A stretch of DNA of 64,000 nucleotides from Thauera carbonicopians (GTDB lineage: Bacteria; Pseudomonadota; Gammaproteobacteria; Burkholderiales; Rhodocyclaceae). The notes beneath the pieces are model-generated. The model made no database searches. It was not told where the DNA came from and saw only the letters and a program-made list of their open reading frames with translations. The position numbers and the translations under genes are program-made. Where the stretch lies: assembly GCF_025699485.1 (NCBI RefSeq), contig NZ_JANUXN010000013.1, positions 1 through 64,000 of the forward strand, written 5' to 3'. Shown in pieces: positions 20,556 through 27,541 of the stretch (within the stretch, counting starts at the first letter, position 1; each line of letters opens with the position of its first letter).

Positions 20556-21312
20556 GACGACCGCAAACACGAACGCCAGCGCCGCCAGCCGGCTGATCTA
20601 CGGTTTCCATGCCGTGTCGGCCAAGCTGCGGCATGCGCCGGACTCGGTGCTGGAAGTCCATCTGTCGGCCGACCGCAAGGACGCACGGGTGAAGAAGTTC
20701 GTCGCCCAGGCCGAGGCCGCCGGCGTCCGCATGCTGTATTGCGAAGGCGACAAGCTCGATGCCATGGTCGGCACCCGCCGGCACCAGGGCGTGGTGGCGA
20801 AGGTCGATGCGACGCGGCGCGACATCAAGCTCGCCGACGTGCTCGACAGCCTGGAAGAGAACGCGCTGATCCTGGTGCTGGACGGCGTGCAGGATCCGCA
20901 CAACCTCGGTGCCTGCCTGCGCGTCGCCGACGCGGCCGGTGCGCATGCGGTGGTCGCGCCCAAGGACCGCGCCGTCGGGCTCAACGCCACCGCGGTCAAG
21001 GTCGCCAGCGGTGCGGCCGACACCGTGCCCTACATTACCGTCACCAACCTGGCGCGCGCGCTGCGCGAGATGCAGGAGGCCGGCGTATGGGTGGTCGGTG
21101 CCGCCGGCGAGGCGGAGAAGTCGCTGTACGACATCGACCAGAAAGCGCCGGTGGCCTGGGTGCTGGGCGCCGAAGGCGACGGCCTGCGCCGGCTGACGCG
21201 CGAGACTTGCGACGAGCTGGCGCGGATTCCGATGCTCGGCAGCGTCGAGAGCCTGAACGTGTCGGTGGCGAGCGGCATCTGCCTGTTCGAGGCGCGCCGC
21301 CAGCGCGGATGA
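20548..21312 (+). CDS. rlmB: 23S rRNA (guanosine-2'-O-)-methyltransferase RlmB
   Basis: SpoU/TrmH-family methyltransferase that modifies G2251 of 23S rRNA. The 254-residue protein has an N-terminal L30e-like substrate domain (LIYGFHAVSAKLRH) and a knotted SPOUT domain. The three SPOUT motifs are NLGACLRVADAAGAHAVV, VLGAEGDGLRRLTRETCD and IPMLGSVESLNVSVASGICLFEA. The start is a GTG that overlaps the rnr stop by 8 bp, as in the common rnr-rlmB operon. Confidence 0.95.
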   Translation: MPKTTANTNASAASRLIYGFHAVSAKLRHAPDSVLEVHLSADRKDARVKKFVAQAEAAGVRMLYCEGDKLDAMVGTRRHQGVVAKVDATRRDIKLADVLDSLEENALILVLDGVQDPHNLGACLRVADAAGAHAVVAPKDRAVGLNATAVKVASGAADTVPYITVTNLARALREMQEAGVWVVGAAGEAEKSLYDIDQKAPVAWVLGAEGDGLRRLTRETCDELARIPMLGSVESLNVSVASGICLFEARRQRG

Positions 21313-21504
21313 GCGGTGGCGGCCGCGGGAGTCTGCGCTGCGGGAAGGTGGAACGGGCTGCGCGGAGCCGAGGGCGAAACTCATCACCCCCGGCGTGTGC
21401 CGCCGTCGATGGGTTTCGCCACCTTCCACATCCGGCTCGCCGAGCGGTGGCGGCGTACCTTGCCGGCCGCAGCTTGCCAGCCGCAGCGCGATTCAATACG
21501 CTTC

Positions 21505-21690
21505 ACGTCTTTCGAGCTTCGGGGTGCCCGCGCCTGCGCGGGAGAATCGGGAAAGCGGTGCAAATCCGCTGCGTGCCCAGCGCCGTGAAGGGGACCGTCC
21601 GGGCAAGGTTTGCCCAGCCACTGGCCTGCAAAGGCCGGGAAGGCGCCCGGACGGGATGATCCTCAGCCGGAAGACCGGCCCCGGAAGCGT
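21505..21690 (+). promoter_or_regulatory. Cobalamin (B12/AdoCbl) riboswitch upstream of bluB
   Basis: The segment shows the ordered conserved blocks of the cobalamin aptamer. They are GGTGCCCG (21523), GGGAAAGCGGTGCAAATCCG (21549), GCCACTGG (21617), GGGAAGGCG (21637) and the B12 box AGCCGGAAGACCGGCC (21665-21680). It ends about 60 bp before the bluB start, so adenosylcobalamin binding is expected to repress bluB. No clear terminator with a T-run follows, so translational control (masking the GGGGAC ribosome site) is more likely. The preceding 190 bp (21313-21504) hold no recognisable gene. Confidence 0.93.
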
Positions 21691-21746
21691 TCAACAGCCG
21701 TCTGGTCGGCGCGCTGTCCACTGCTTCACGACAAGGGGACGACTCC

Positions 21747-22481
21747 GTGAGCAGCCATGCGCAAACCATCCAGACCGATCCATCCTTCAGCGCCGCCGAG
21801 CGCGCCGCCGTCTACCGCGCGATCCATACCCGGCGCGACGTGCGCGGGCAATTCCTGCCCGATCCCATTGCCGACGAGGTGCTGGCGCGCGTGCTGACCG
21901 CCGCCCATCACGCGCCTTCGGTCGGCTTCATGCAGCCCTGGGACTTCGTCATCGTGCGTTCGCGTCAGGTGCGCGAGCAGATCCATCGCGATTTCCTCGC
22001 CGCCCATGCCGAAGCCGAGCAGATGTTCGAGACCGGCAAGCGGGGCACGTATCGCAAGCTGAAGCTGGAAGGCATCCTTGAAGCACCGCTCAACCTGTGC
22101 GTCACCTGCGACCGCAGCCGCAACGGTCCGGTGGTGCTCGGCCGCACCCACATGCCGGAGATGGATATCTACAGCGCGGTCTGCGCGGTGCAGAACCTGT
22201 GGCTGGCGGCGCGTGCCGAAGGGCTGGGGGTGGGCTGGGTCAGCATCCTGCACCCGCAGGCGCTGCGCGAGACGCTCGGCATCCCGGACGGAATCGTGCC
22301 GATCGCCTATCTCTGCATCGGCCATGTCAGCCATTTCCATCAGCGCCCGGAGCTGGAGTCGGCCGGCTGGCTCAAGCGCATGCCGCTGACCGAGCTGCTG
22401 CATTTCGATCGCTGGCAGGGCGAGGCGGACGAAGCGGGCGAGCGTTTCGCCGACGCCGTCTCGCGCGTCATGCCGGCATAA
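21747..22481 (+). CDS. bluB: 5,6-dimethylbenzimidazole synthase BluB
   Basis: Oxygen-dependent nitroreductase-fold enzyme that cannibalises reduced FMN to make the lower ligand of vitamin B12. The 244-residue protein shows the family features RRDVRGQFLPDPI (FMN phosphate contacts), HHAPSVGFMQPWDF, the Asp-containing lid region and AEGLGVGWVSILHP. It starts with GTG after AAGGGGAC. A cobalamin riboswitch lies directly upstream and no other cob gene is adjacent, so this is a stand-alone B12-regulated cistron. Confidence 0.95.
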   Translation: MSSHAQTIQTDPSFSAAERAAVYRAIHTRRDVRGQFLPDPIADEVLARVLTAAHHAPSVGFMQPWDFVIVRSRQVREQIHRDFLAAHAEAEQMFETGKRGTYRKLKLEGILEAPLNLCVTCDRSRNGPVVLGRTHMPEMDIYSAVCAVQNLWLAARAEGLGVGWVSILHPQALRETLGIPDGIVPIAYLCIGHVSHFHQRPELESAGWLKRMPLTELLHFDRWQGEADEAGERFADAVSRVMPA

Positions 22482-22562
22482 CCGGGCCACCATTCCGCTT
22501 TTTCGGCCTTCGCGCAGCCGCCGCTCGGTGCGGCGCACACAGGCTTGCACGGCAATTGCTTG

Positions 22563-22601
22563 TTGCCATGGCCACGGCCGTTCCGGCCGAGGCCATGGCA
22601 A
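22563..22601. repeat. Long near-perfect inverted repeat between bluB and nasR
   Basis: TTGCCATGGCC (22563-22573) pairs perfectly with GGCCATGGCAA (22591-22601). After one A/A mismatch an inner CGGCCG/CGGCCG stem closes a TTC loop. The hairpin is 17 bp and ends 19 bp before the nasR ATG. There is no T-run on either side, so it is not a canonical terminator. It may be an mRNA 5' hairpin, a protein-binding palindrome or an mRNA 3' stabiliser of bluB. Confidence 0.75.
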
Positions 22602-22620
22602 CGAGGGTTCCGGAGAGAGG

Positions 22621-23913
22621 ATGAAAACGGCGCTCGCATTTCTGCTCGCAGCACGCCGCTGCGAAATCGACGATCTCGAACGGCTCGCGCTCAGCTGCGA
22701 ACTGGTGCAGGCGGTCAGTGAACTCGTCCACCAGCTCCAGCGGGAACGCGGCGCTTCCAACGTCTTTCTCGGCTCGGAAGGCGTCCGCTTCGGCCCCCAG
22801 CGCGAAGCGCAACTGCTTGCCAGCCGGGCCGCGGAAGCCGAAGTCCGGAGCTGGCTCAAGCGCCCGGAATTGGGCGGCGGGAAGTCGGGCGGCGCGGTGC
22901 ATGGCGGCTCGCGCCTGCTGACGCGCATCGCGCTTGCGCTGCATGCGCTGGATGCCTTGCCCGGGCTGCGCGGCGACATTGCCGCCCGGCGCTGCCGGCC
23001 CGATGTGTCGACCGCGCGCTACAGCGAGATCATCGCGGCCTTGCTCGCGCTGGTGTTCGAGGCTGCCGACGTGGCGGTCGATCCCGGGGTTTCGCGGCTG
23101 CTGGTCGCGCTGTTCAACCTGATGCAGGGCAAGGAGTTCGCCGGCCAGGAGCGCGCGCTGGGCGCGGCGCTGTTCGCCGCGGGCCATCCGGCGCCCGAGC
23201 GCGTGCAGTCCATCCTGCACCTGATCGATGCACAGGCGCAGTGCTTCCGGCGCTTCGAAGGTTTCTGCGGCGACGCGGTGCTGCGCCAGTGGCGGGCGCT
23301 GCAGTCCGTCATGCCGCTGGCCGAGCTCGAGCGCCTGCGCCGGATACTGCTGGCGTCGACGCTGGGTTCGGCGCTCGATCCCGCGCTGGCCGAGGCCTGG
23401 TTCGACTGCTGCTCGCAGCGCCTCGACCAGATGCACGAAGCCGAGGTGGCGCTCGCCCGCGGGCTGGGTGAATCCTGCGCGCAGCGGATCGCCTCGGCGC
23501 GGACCGAGGCGCAGGACCAGGCGGCCTTGCTGGAGGCCTTGTCCGCGGCACCGGAGATCCGGGCGCCGTTCGACATGCTGATCGGTACCGAGATGGCCGG
23601 GGAGGGGGCGCCGGCAGAGCCTGCCCAGGGCGATGAGCCCTTCGGTCCGCAACTGCGGCGTTCGATCGTCGATCTGCTCCATGCCCAGTCGCAGCGCCTG
23701 CAGGCGATGAGCGACGAACTCGACGCGGCGCGCGCGGCGCTGGACGAGCGCAAGCTGATCGAGCGCGCGAAAGGCCTGTTGATGTCCTGCCGCGGCCTTT
23801 CCGAGGACGAGGCCTACCGCCTGCTGCGCCAGACCGCGATGAGCCAGGGGCGGCGCCTGGCCGAGGTCGCCGCGGCGACGCTGGCGCTGGCCCCGGTGCT
23901 GGGCAGGCACTAG
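22621..23913 (+). CDS. nasR: Nitrate-responsive antiterminator NasR (NIT-ANTAR)
   Basis: RNA-binding antitermination protein that responds to nitrate and nitrite. The 430-residue protein has an N-terminal helical NIT sensor domain with the characteristic LVHQLQRERGASNVFL segment near residues 39-54. The C-terminal ANTAR domain (about residues 365-425) contains LDERKLIERAKGLLMSCRGLSEDEAY and ALLRQT-like helix residues that bind tandem hexaloop hairpins. The ATG at 22621 follows GGAGAGAGG. Directly downstream lies an RNA leader with exactly two AACGGC-loop hairpins and a terminator in front of the nitrate transporter operon. The regulator and its target are therefore adjacent, as in Klebsiella nasR-nasFEDCBA. 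Confidence 0.93.
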   Translation: MKTALAFLLAARRCEIDDLERLALSCELVQAVSELVHQLQRERGASNVFLGSEGVRFGPQREAQLLASRAAEAEVRSWLKRPELGGGKSGGAVHGGSRLLTRIALALHALDALPGLRGDIAARRCRPDVSTARYSEIIAALLALVFEAADVAVDPGVSRLLVALFNLMQGKEFAGQERALGAALFAAGHPAPERVQSILHLIDAQAQCFRRFEGFCGDAVLRQWRALQSVMPLAELERLRRILLASTLGSALDPALAEAWFDCCSQRLDQMHEAEVALARGLGESCAQRIASARTEAQDQAALLEALSAAPEIRAPFDMLIGTEMAGEGAPAEPAQGDEPFGPQLRRSIVDLLHAQSQRLQAMSDELDAARAALDERKLIERAKGLLMSCRGLSEDEAYRLLRQTAMSQGRRLAEVAAATLALAPVLGRH

Positions 23914-23923
23914 GGGGGACGGC

Positions 23924-23970
23924 GCACCAGGGATGTGCAGGCAGCCGTCGATGCTGCACTGCAGCAGTGC
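23924..23970 (+). promoter_or_regulatory. Two NtrC-type enhancer sites
   Basis: Two dyads match the NtrC pattern GCAC-N7-GTGC. Site 1 is GCACCAGGGATGTGC (23924-23938) and site 2 is GCACTGCAGCAGTGC (23956-23970), the latter extended to TGCAC/GTGCA. Their centres are 32 bp apart, three helical turns. They lie about 110 and 142 bp upstream of the predicted sigma-54 start. This spacing matches the strong NtrC enhancer of enterobacterial glnA. Confidence 0.8.
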
Positions 23971-24047
23971 ATCCGGCCTCGCCGCTTCGTCATGCAGCCA
24001 GCAGGCAAACCGATGAAATGCAAGGGAAACGAATCGATCCCGCGAGC

Positions 24048-24062
24048 TGGCACGCTTGCTGC
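24048..24062 (+). promoter_or_regulatory. Sigma-54 promoter of the nitrate uptake/reduction operon
   Basis: TGGCAC-N5-CTGC with the invariant GG at 24049-24050 and GC at 24061-24062, exactly 10 bp apart. Transcription should start near 24073, giving a leader of about 138 nt before the first codon. Confidence 0.82.
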
Positions 24063-24077
24063 ATAAGGTGAGGCAAG

Positions 24078-24137
24078 GCTGGGCCAACGGCGGCCCGGCA
24101 TTCGATCTTCCGACTCGAACACAGGACAACGGCGTCC
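24078..24137 (+). promoter_or_regulatory. ANTAR target RNA: two hexaloop hairpins recognised by NasR
   Basis: Hairpin 1 is an 8-bp stem (24078-24085 with 24092-24099, one G-T pair) closing the hexaloop AACGGC (24086-24091). Hairpin 2 is GGAC/GTCC (24124-24127 with 24134-24137) closing an identical AACGGC loop (24128-24133). Both loops have A at position 1 and G at position 4, the two bases that define ANTAR-binding hairpins. Hairpin 2 shares bases 24131-24137 with the 5' arm of the terminator, so its formation excludes termination. Confidence 0.88.
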
Positions 24138-24186
24138 ATTCCTCTTCGCGCTGCGCGAAGTGAGGGATGGGCGCCTTTTCGTTTTT
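24131..24186 (+). terminator. Regulated intrinsic terminator in the nitrate operon leader
   Basis: A 14-bp stem (24131-24144 with 24162-24175, including two G-T pairs) carries an inner TTCGCG/CGCGAA hairpin and is followed by TTTTCGTTTTT (24176-24186). It precedes the transporter gene by 25 bp. It is expected to stop transcription unless NasR holds the upstream hairpin. Confidence 0.88.
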
Positions 24187-24210
24187 GCCATGCTTTTCAA
24201 GGAGCACATC

Positions 24211-25470
24211 ATGAAGACGCTCAAGACCGGAACCACGGTGCTGTCGCGCCGCGGCTTCATCAAGGCGGGGGCCGCGGCCGGCACGGCCGCGCTGCTGCCG
24301 GGCCTGTTTCCCGGCGGCGCCTGGGCCGCCGGCTCCGATGCGCCGGAAAAGAAGGAGATCAAGGTCGGCTTCATCCCGCTGACCGACTGTGCCTCGGTGG
24401 TGATGGCGGCGGTGAAGAAGTTCGACGAGAAGTACGGCATCAGGATCGTGCCGAGCAAGGAAGCGAACTGGGCCTCGGTGCGCGACAAGCTGCTGTCGGG
24501 CGAGCTGGATGCCGCGCACGTGCTGTACGGCCTCGTTTATGGCGTGCATATGGGCGTCGGCGGGCCGAAGCGGGACATGGCGGTGCTGATGACGCTGAAC
24601 AACAATGGCCAGGCCATCACGCTCGCATCCCAGCTGAAGGAAAAAGGCGTGGTCGATGGCGCATCGCTGAAGCAGGTGGTGGCGGCGAGTGCGCCCGGCA
24701 CCTACACCTTCGCCCAGACCTTCCCGACCGGCACCCATGCGATGTGGCTGTACTACTGGCTGGCGGCGCACGACATCCATCCGTTCAAGGACGTCAAGAG
24801 CATCGTCGTGCCGCCGCCGCAGATGGTGGCCAACGCCCGCGTCGGCAACATGCACGGTTACTGCGTCGGCGAGCCCTGGAACCAGCGCGCGGTCATCGAC
24901 GGCATCGGTTTCACCGCCGTCACCACCCAGGACATCTGGGCCGACCACCCGGAGAAGGTGCTCGGCACGAGCGCCGCCTGGGTGGACAAGCATCCCAACG
25001 CGGCGCGGGCGCTGACCGCCGCGGTGCTCGACGCTTCGCGCTGGATCGACGCCTCGGAGGCCAACCGCAAGGAGACGGCCAAGGTCATCGCCGCGCGCTC
25101 CTACGTCAATACCGACGTCGACGTCATCGAAGGCCGGATTCTCGGCCAATACGACAACGGCCTCGGCCGCAAGTGGCAAGACGCCAACGCGATGAAGTTC
25201 TTCCGCGACGGCGCCGCGACTTTCCCCTGGCTCTCCGACGGCATGTGGTTCCTGACCCAGCACCGGCGCTGGGGCCTGCTCGGCAGCGACGTCGATTACC
25301 TGGCGGCCGCCCGCGCGATCAATCGCCTCGACATCTACCGCCAGGCGGCGACGGCGGCCGGCGTCGCCCTGCCCGCGGGCGAGATGCGCAGCAGCACGCT
25401 GATCGACGGCGTGGTGTGGGACGGCACGGAGCCGGCGAAGTATGCCGGCAGCTTCAAGCTCAAGGCCTGA
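24211..25470 (+). CDS. nrtA: Nitrate ABC transporter, periplasmic substrate-binding protein
   Basis: Nitrate/nitrite-binding component (NrtA/NasF family). The 419-residue precursor has a Tat-type signal (LSRRGFIKAGAAAGTAALLPG), implying export in folded form. The mature domain has VGFIPLTDCASVVMAAVKKF, the NrtA-type HVLYGLVYGVHMG segment and MHGYCVGEPWNQRAV. The ATG at 24211 follows AAGGAG; an in-frame codon further upstream lies inside the terminator stem and is rejected. It is the first gene after the NasR-controlled leader. Confidence 0.93.
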   Translation: MKTLKTGTTVLSRRGFIKAGAAAGTAALLPGLFPGGAWAAGSDAPEKKEIKVGFIPLTDCASVVMAAVKKFDEKYGIRIVPSKEANWASVRDKLLSGELDAAHVLYGLVYGVHMGVGGPKRDMAVLMTLNNNGQAITLASQLKEKGVVDGASLKQVVAASAPGTYTFAQTFPTGTHAMWLYYWLAAHDIHPFKDVKSIVVPPPQMVANARVGNMHGYCVGEPWNQRAVIDGIGFTAVTTQDIWADHPEKVLGTSAAWVDKHPNAARALTAAVLDASRWIDASEANRKETAKVIAARSYVNTDVDVIEGRILGQYDNGLGRKWQDANAMKFFRDGAATFPWLSDGMWFLTQHRRWGLLGSDVDYLAAARAINRLDIYRQAATAAGVALPAGEMRSSTLIDGVVWDGTEPAKYAGSFKLKA

Positions 25471-25486
25471 ACCGGAGGACGGAATC

Positions 25487-26473
25487 ATGACTGCAGCAAT
25501 GATCGCGGCGCGGCCGGGAAACATGGCCGGAACCGACGCCACCGAAGCCGATGCCGGCAGGACGGCGGTGTCGATCGACGAGACAGGGAATGAGCTGCCG
25601 GCGACGGCGAGCGCAAGCAAGGTGGCAGACGGCGTGAAGGAAAAGGCGGAAAAAAGCCTCAGCCTGCCGGCCGAACCGCTGGCCGGCCGGATCGGAGAGT
25701 GGGCCAGAGCCTTGCTTGGCATCGTGCTGCCGCCGCTGGCCGGGCTGGCGCTGCTGATCGGCATCTGGCATCTCGCCACCTTCGGCGGTGGCGGCATTCC
25801 CGGCCCGGGCCAGACCTGGGATGCGGCGGTGGCGCTGTTCTCCGACCCCTTCTACGTCGACGGGCCGAACGACCAGGGCATCGGCTGGAACGTGCTCGCC
25901 TCGCTCGAACGTGTCGGCATCGGCTTCGGCATCGCCGCGCTGGTCGGCATTCCGGCGGGCTTCCTGCTCGGCCGCTTCGCGCTGCTGTCGCAGATGCTGA
26001 ACCCGATCATCAGCCTGCTGCGGCCGGTGTCGCCGCTGGCCTGGCTGCCGATCGGCCTGCTGGTGTTCCAGCGTGCCGATCCGGCGGCGACCTGGACCAT
26101 CTTCATCTGCTCGATCTGGCCGATGATCCTCAACACCGCCCAGGGCGTCACCCGCGTGCCGCAGGACTATCTCAACGTCGCCCGCGTGCTGAACCTGTCG
26201 GAATGGAAAGTCTTCACCAGGATCCTGTTCCCGGCGGTGCTGCCCTACATGCTCACCGGCATCCGCCTGTCGATCGGCACTGCCTGGCTGGTCATCGTCG
26301 CCGCCGAGATGCTCACCGGCGGCGTCGGCATCGGCTTCTGGGTGTGGGACGAATGGAACAACCTGAAGGTGGAGCACATCATTATCGCGATCTTCGTCAT
26401 CGGCATCGTCGGCCTGATCCTCGAGCAGATGCTGATGCTGGTCGCCCGCCGTTTCAGTTACGAGAACCGTTGA
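25487..26473 (+). CDS. nrtB: Nitrate ABC transporter permease
   Basis: Inner-membrane permease of the NrtB/TauC type. The 328-residue protein has an unusually long hydrophilic Ala/Thr/Glu-rich N-terminus (about residues 1-75). Six predicted helices and the EAA loop follow in the segment with ARVLNLSEWKVFTRILFPAVLPYMLTG. It begins 16 bp after nrtA with a GGAGGA ribosome site. The N-terminal extension looks disordered and its role is unknown. Confidence 0.93.
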   Translation: MTAAMIAARPGNMAGTDATEADAGRTAVSIDETGNELPATASASKVADGVKEKAEKSLSLPAEPLAGRIGEWARALLGIVLPPLAGLALLIGIWHLATFGGGGIPGPGQTWDAAVALFSDPFYVDGPNDQGIGWNVLASLERVGIGFGIAALVGIPAGFLLGRFALLSQMLNPIISLLRPVSPLAWLPIGLLVFQRADPAATWTIFICSIWPMILNTAQGVTRVPQDYLNVARVLNLSEWKVFTRILFPAVLPYMLTGIRLSIGTAWLVIVAAEMLTGGVGIGFWVWDEWNNLKVEHIIIAIFVIGIVGLILEQMLMLVARRFSYENR

Positions 26474-26484
26474 GGAGACCCATC

Positions 26485-27279
26485 ATGACGAAGAAAATCG
26501 TTCAGATCGAGAATGTCGGCCAGAGCTTCGACACCAAGAAAGGCAGGTTCGTCGCCTTGCGCGACATCGATCTCGACATCCACGAAGGCGAGAGCATCGC
26601 GCTGATCGGCCATTCCGGCTGCGGCAAGTCGACGCTGCTGAACCTGATCGCCGGCCTGACCCGGCCGAGCAGCGGGGTGATGCTGTGCGGTGGGCGCGAG
26701 ATCGCCGGCCCGGGGCCGGAGCGTGCGGTGGTGTTCCAGAACCACTCGCTGCTGCCCTGGCTGACCTGCTTCGACAACGTCTATCTCGCCGTCGAGCGGG
26801 TGTTCGCGGCGAAGGAGGGCAAGGCCAGCCTGAAGCAGCGCACTCACGAGGCGCTCGAGCTGGTCGGCCTGGCCCATGCCGAGACCAAGTTCCCGCACGA
26901 GATCTCGGGCGGCATGAAGCAGCGCGTCGGCATCGCCCGCGCGCTGTCGATGCAGCCGCGCATCCTGCTGATGGACGAGCCTTTCGGCGCCCTCGACGCG
27001 CTGACCCGGGCCAACCTGCAGGACGAACTGATGAAGATCCTCGCCGCCACCAAGGCCACGATGGTGATGGTGACCCACGACGTCGATGAGGCGGTGCTGC
27101 TGTCGGATCGCGTGGTGATGCTGACCAACGGCCCGGCGGCGACCATCGGCGAGATCCTCGAGGTCGGCATCGAGCGGCCGCGCGACCGGCTGGCGCTGGC
27201 GCATGACGCCCAGTTCGGCGAATGCCGGGCGGCGATCATGGAATTCCTCTACCACAAGCAGTTGAAGCGCGCCGCCTAG
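26485..27279 (+). CDS. nrtD: Nitrate ABC transporter ATP-binding protein
   Basis: ATPase subunit energising NrtAB. The 264-residue protein carries Walker [11 protein letters not shown]-loop FQNHSLLPW, signature SGGMKQR, Walker [13 protein letters not shown] and switch histidine VTHD. It starts 11 bp after nrtB. No NrtC-type regulatory domain is fused to it, so allosteric nitrate control must be elsewhere, here probably at the NasR level. Confidence 0.94.
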   Translation: MTKKIVQIENVGQSFDTKKGRFVALRDIDLDIHEGESIALIGHSGCGKSTLLNLIAGLTRPSSGVMLCGGREIAGPGPERAVVFQNHSLLPWLTCFDNVYLAVERVFAAKEGKASLKQRTHEALELVGLAHAETKFPHEISGGMKQRVGIARALSMQPRILLMDEPFGALDALTRANLQDELMKILAATKATMVMVTHDVDEAVLLSDRVVMLTNGPAATIGEILEVGIERPRDRLALAHDAQFGECRAAIMEFLYHKQLKRAA

Positions 27280-27363
27280 GCGCCGGAGGCGGCCACGGCT
27301 CGTACGGCTGCCGCGACGCGGCAGGCCGCAGCGCCAAGTGGCCGCAGCCCGAAGGAGAAGCTC

Positions 27364-27531
27364 ATGCATCAGCAAGGATTCGCGGCGATCGGCAACGGCC
27401 CGTCCGGGCTGGAATGTGCCAAGGCGGTGTGCATCATGGTGCGCGATGGCGGCTGCATCGAGAACCAGGACACCTCGCTCGCTGCCTGCGCCGTCGAACG
27501 GCGCGGCAGCACGCTGCGGGTCGAAGCCTGA
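27364..27531 (+). CDS. Small cysteine-containing ORF in the nitrate operon, unrecognised
   Basis: A 55-residue frame with a strong Shine-Dalgarno (AAGGAG at 27352-27357, 6 bp spacer) and an ATG, ending 10 bp before nasA. The peptide begins [20 protein letters not shown] and contains four cysteines (contexts [20 protein letters not shown]), then a polar C-terminus. I do not recognise the family. Position, spacing and ribosome site support translation as part of the nrtABD-nasA operon. The cysteines could bind metal or a cluster, but this is speculation. A spurious frame is possible. Confidence 0.55.
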   Translation: MHQQGFAAIGNGPSGLECAKAVCIMVRDGGCIENQDTSLAACAVERRGSTLRVEA

Positions 27532-27541
27532 GCACGCAACC

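Noticed and set aside
24160..24210. In-frame upstream start for nrtA
   Set aside because: It lies inside the intrinsic terminator of the leader. The ATG at 24211 has an AAGGAG ribosome site and opens straight into a Tat signal.
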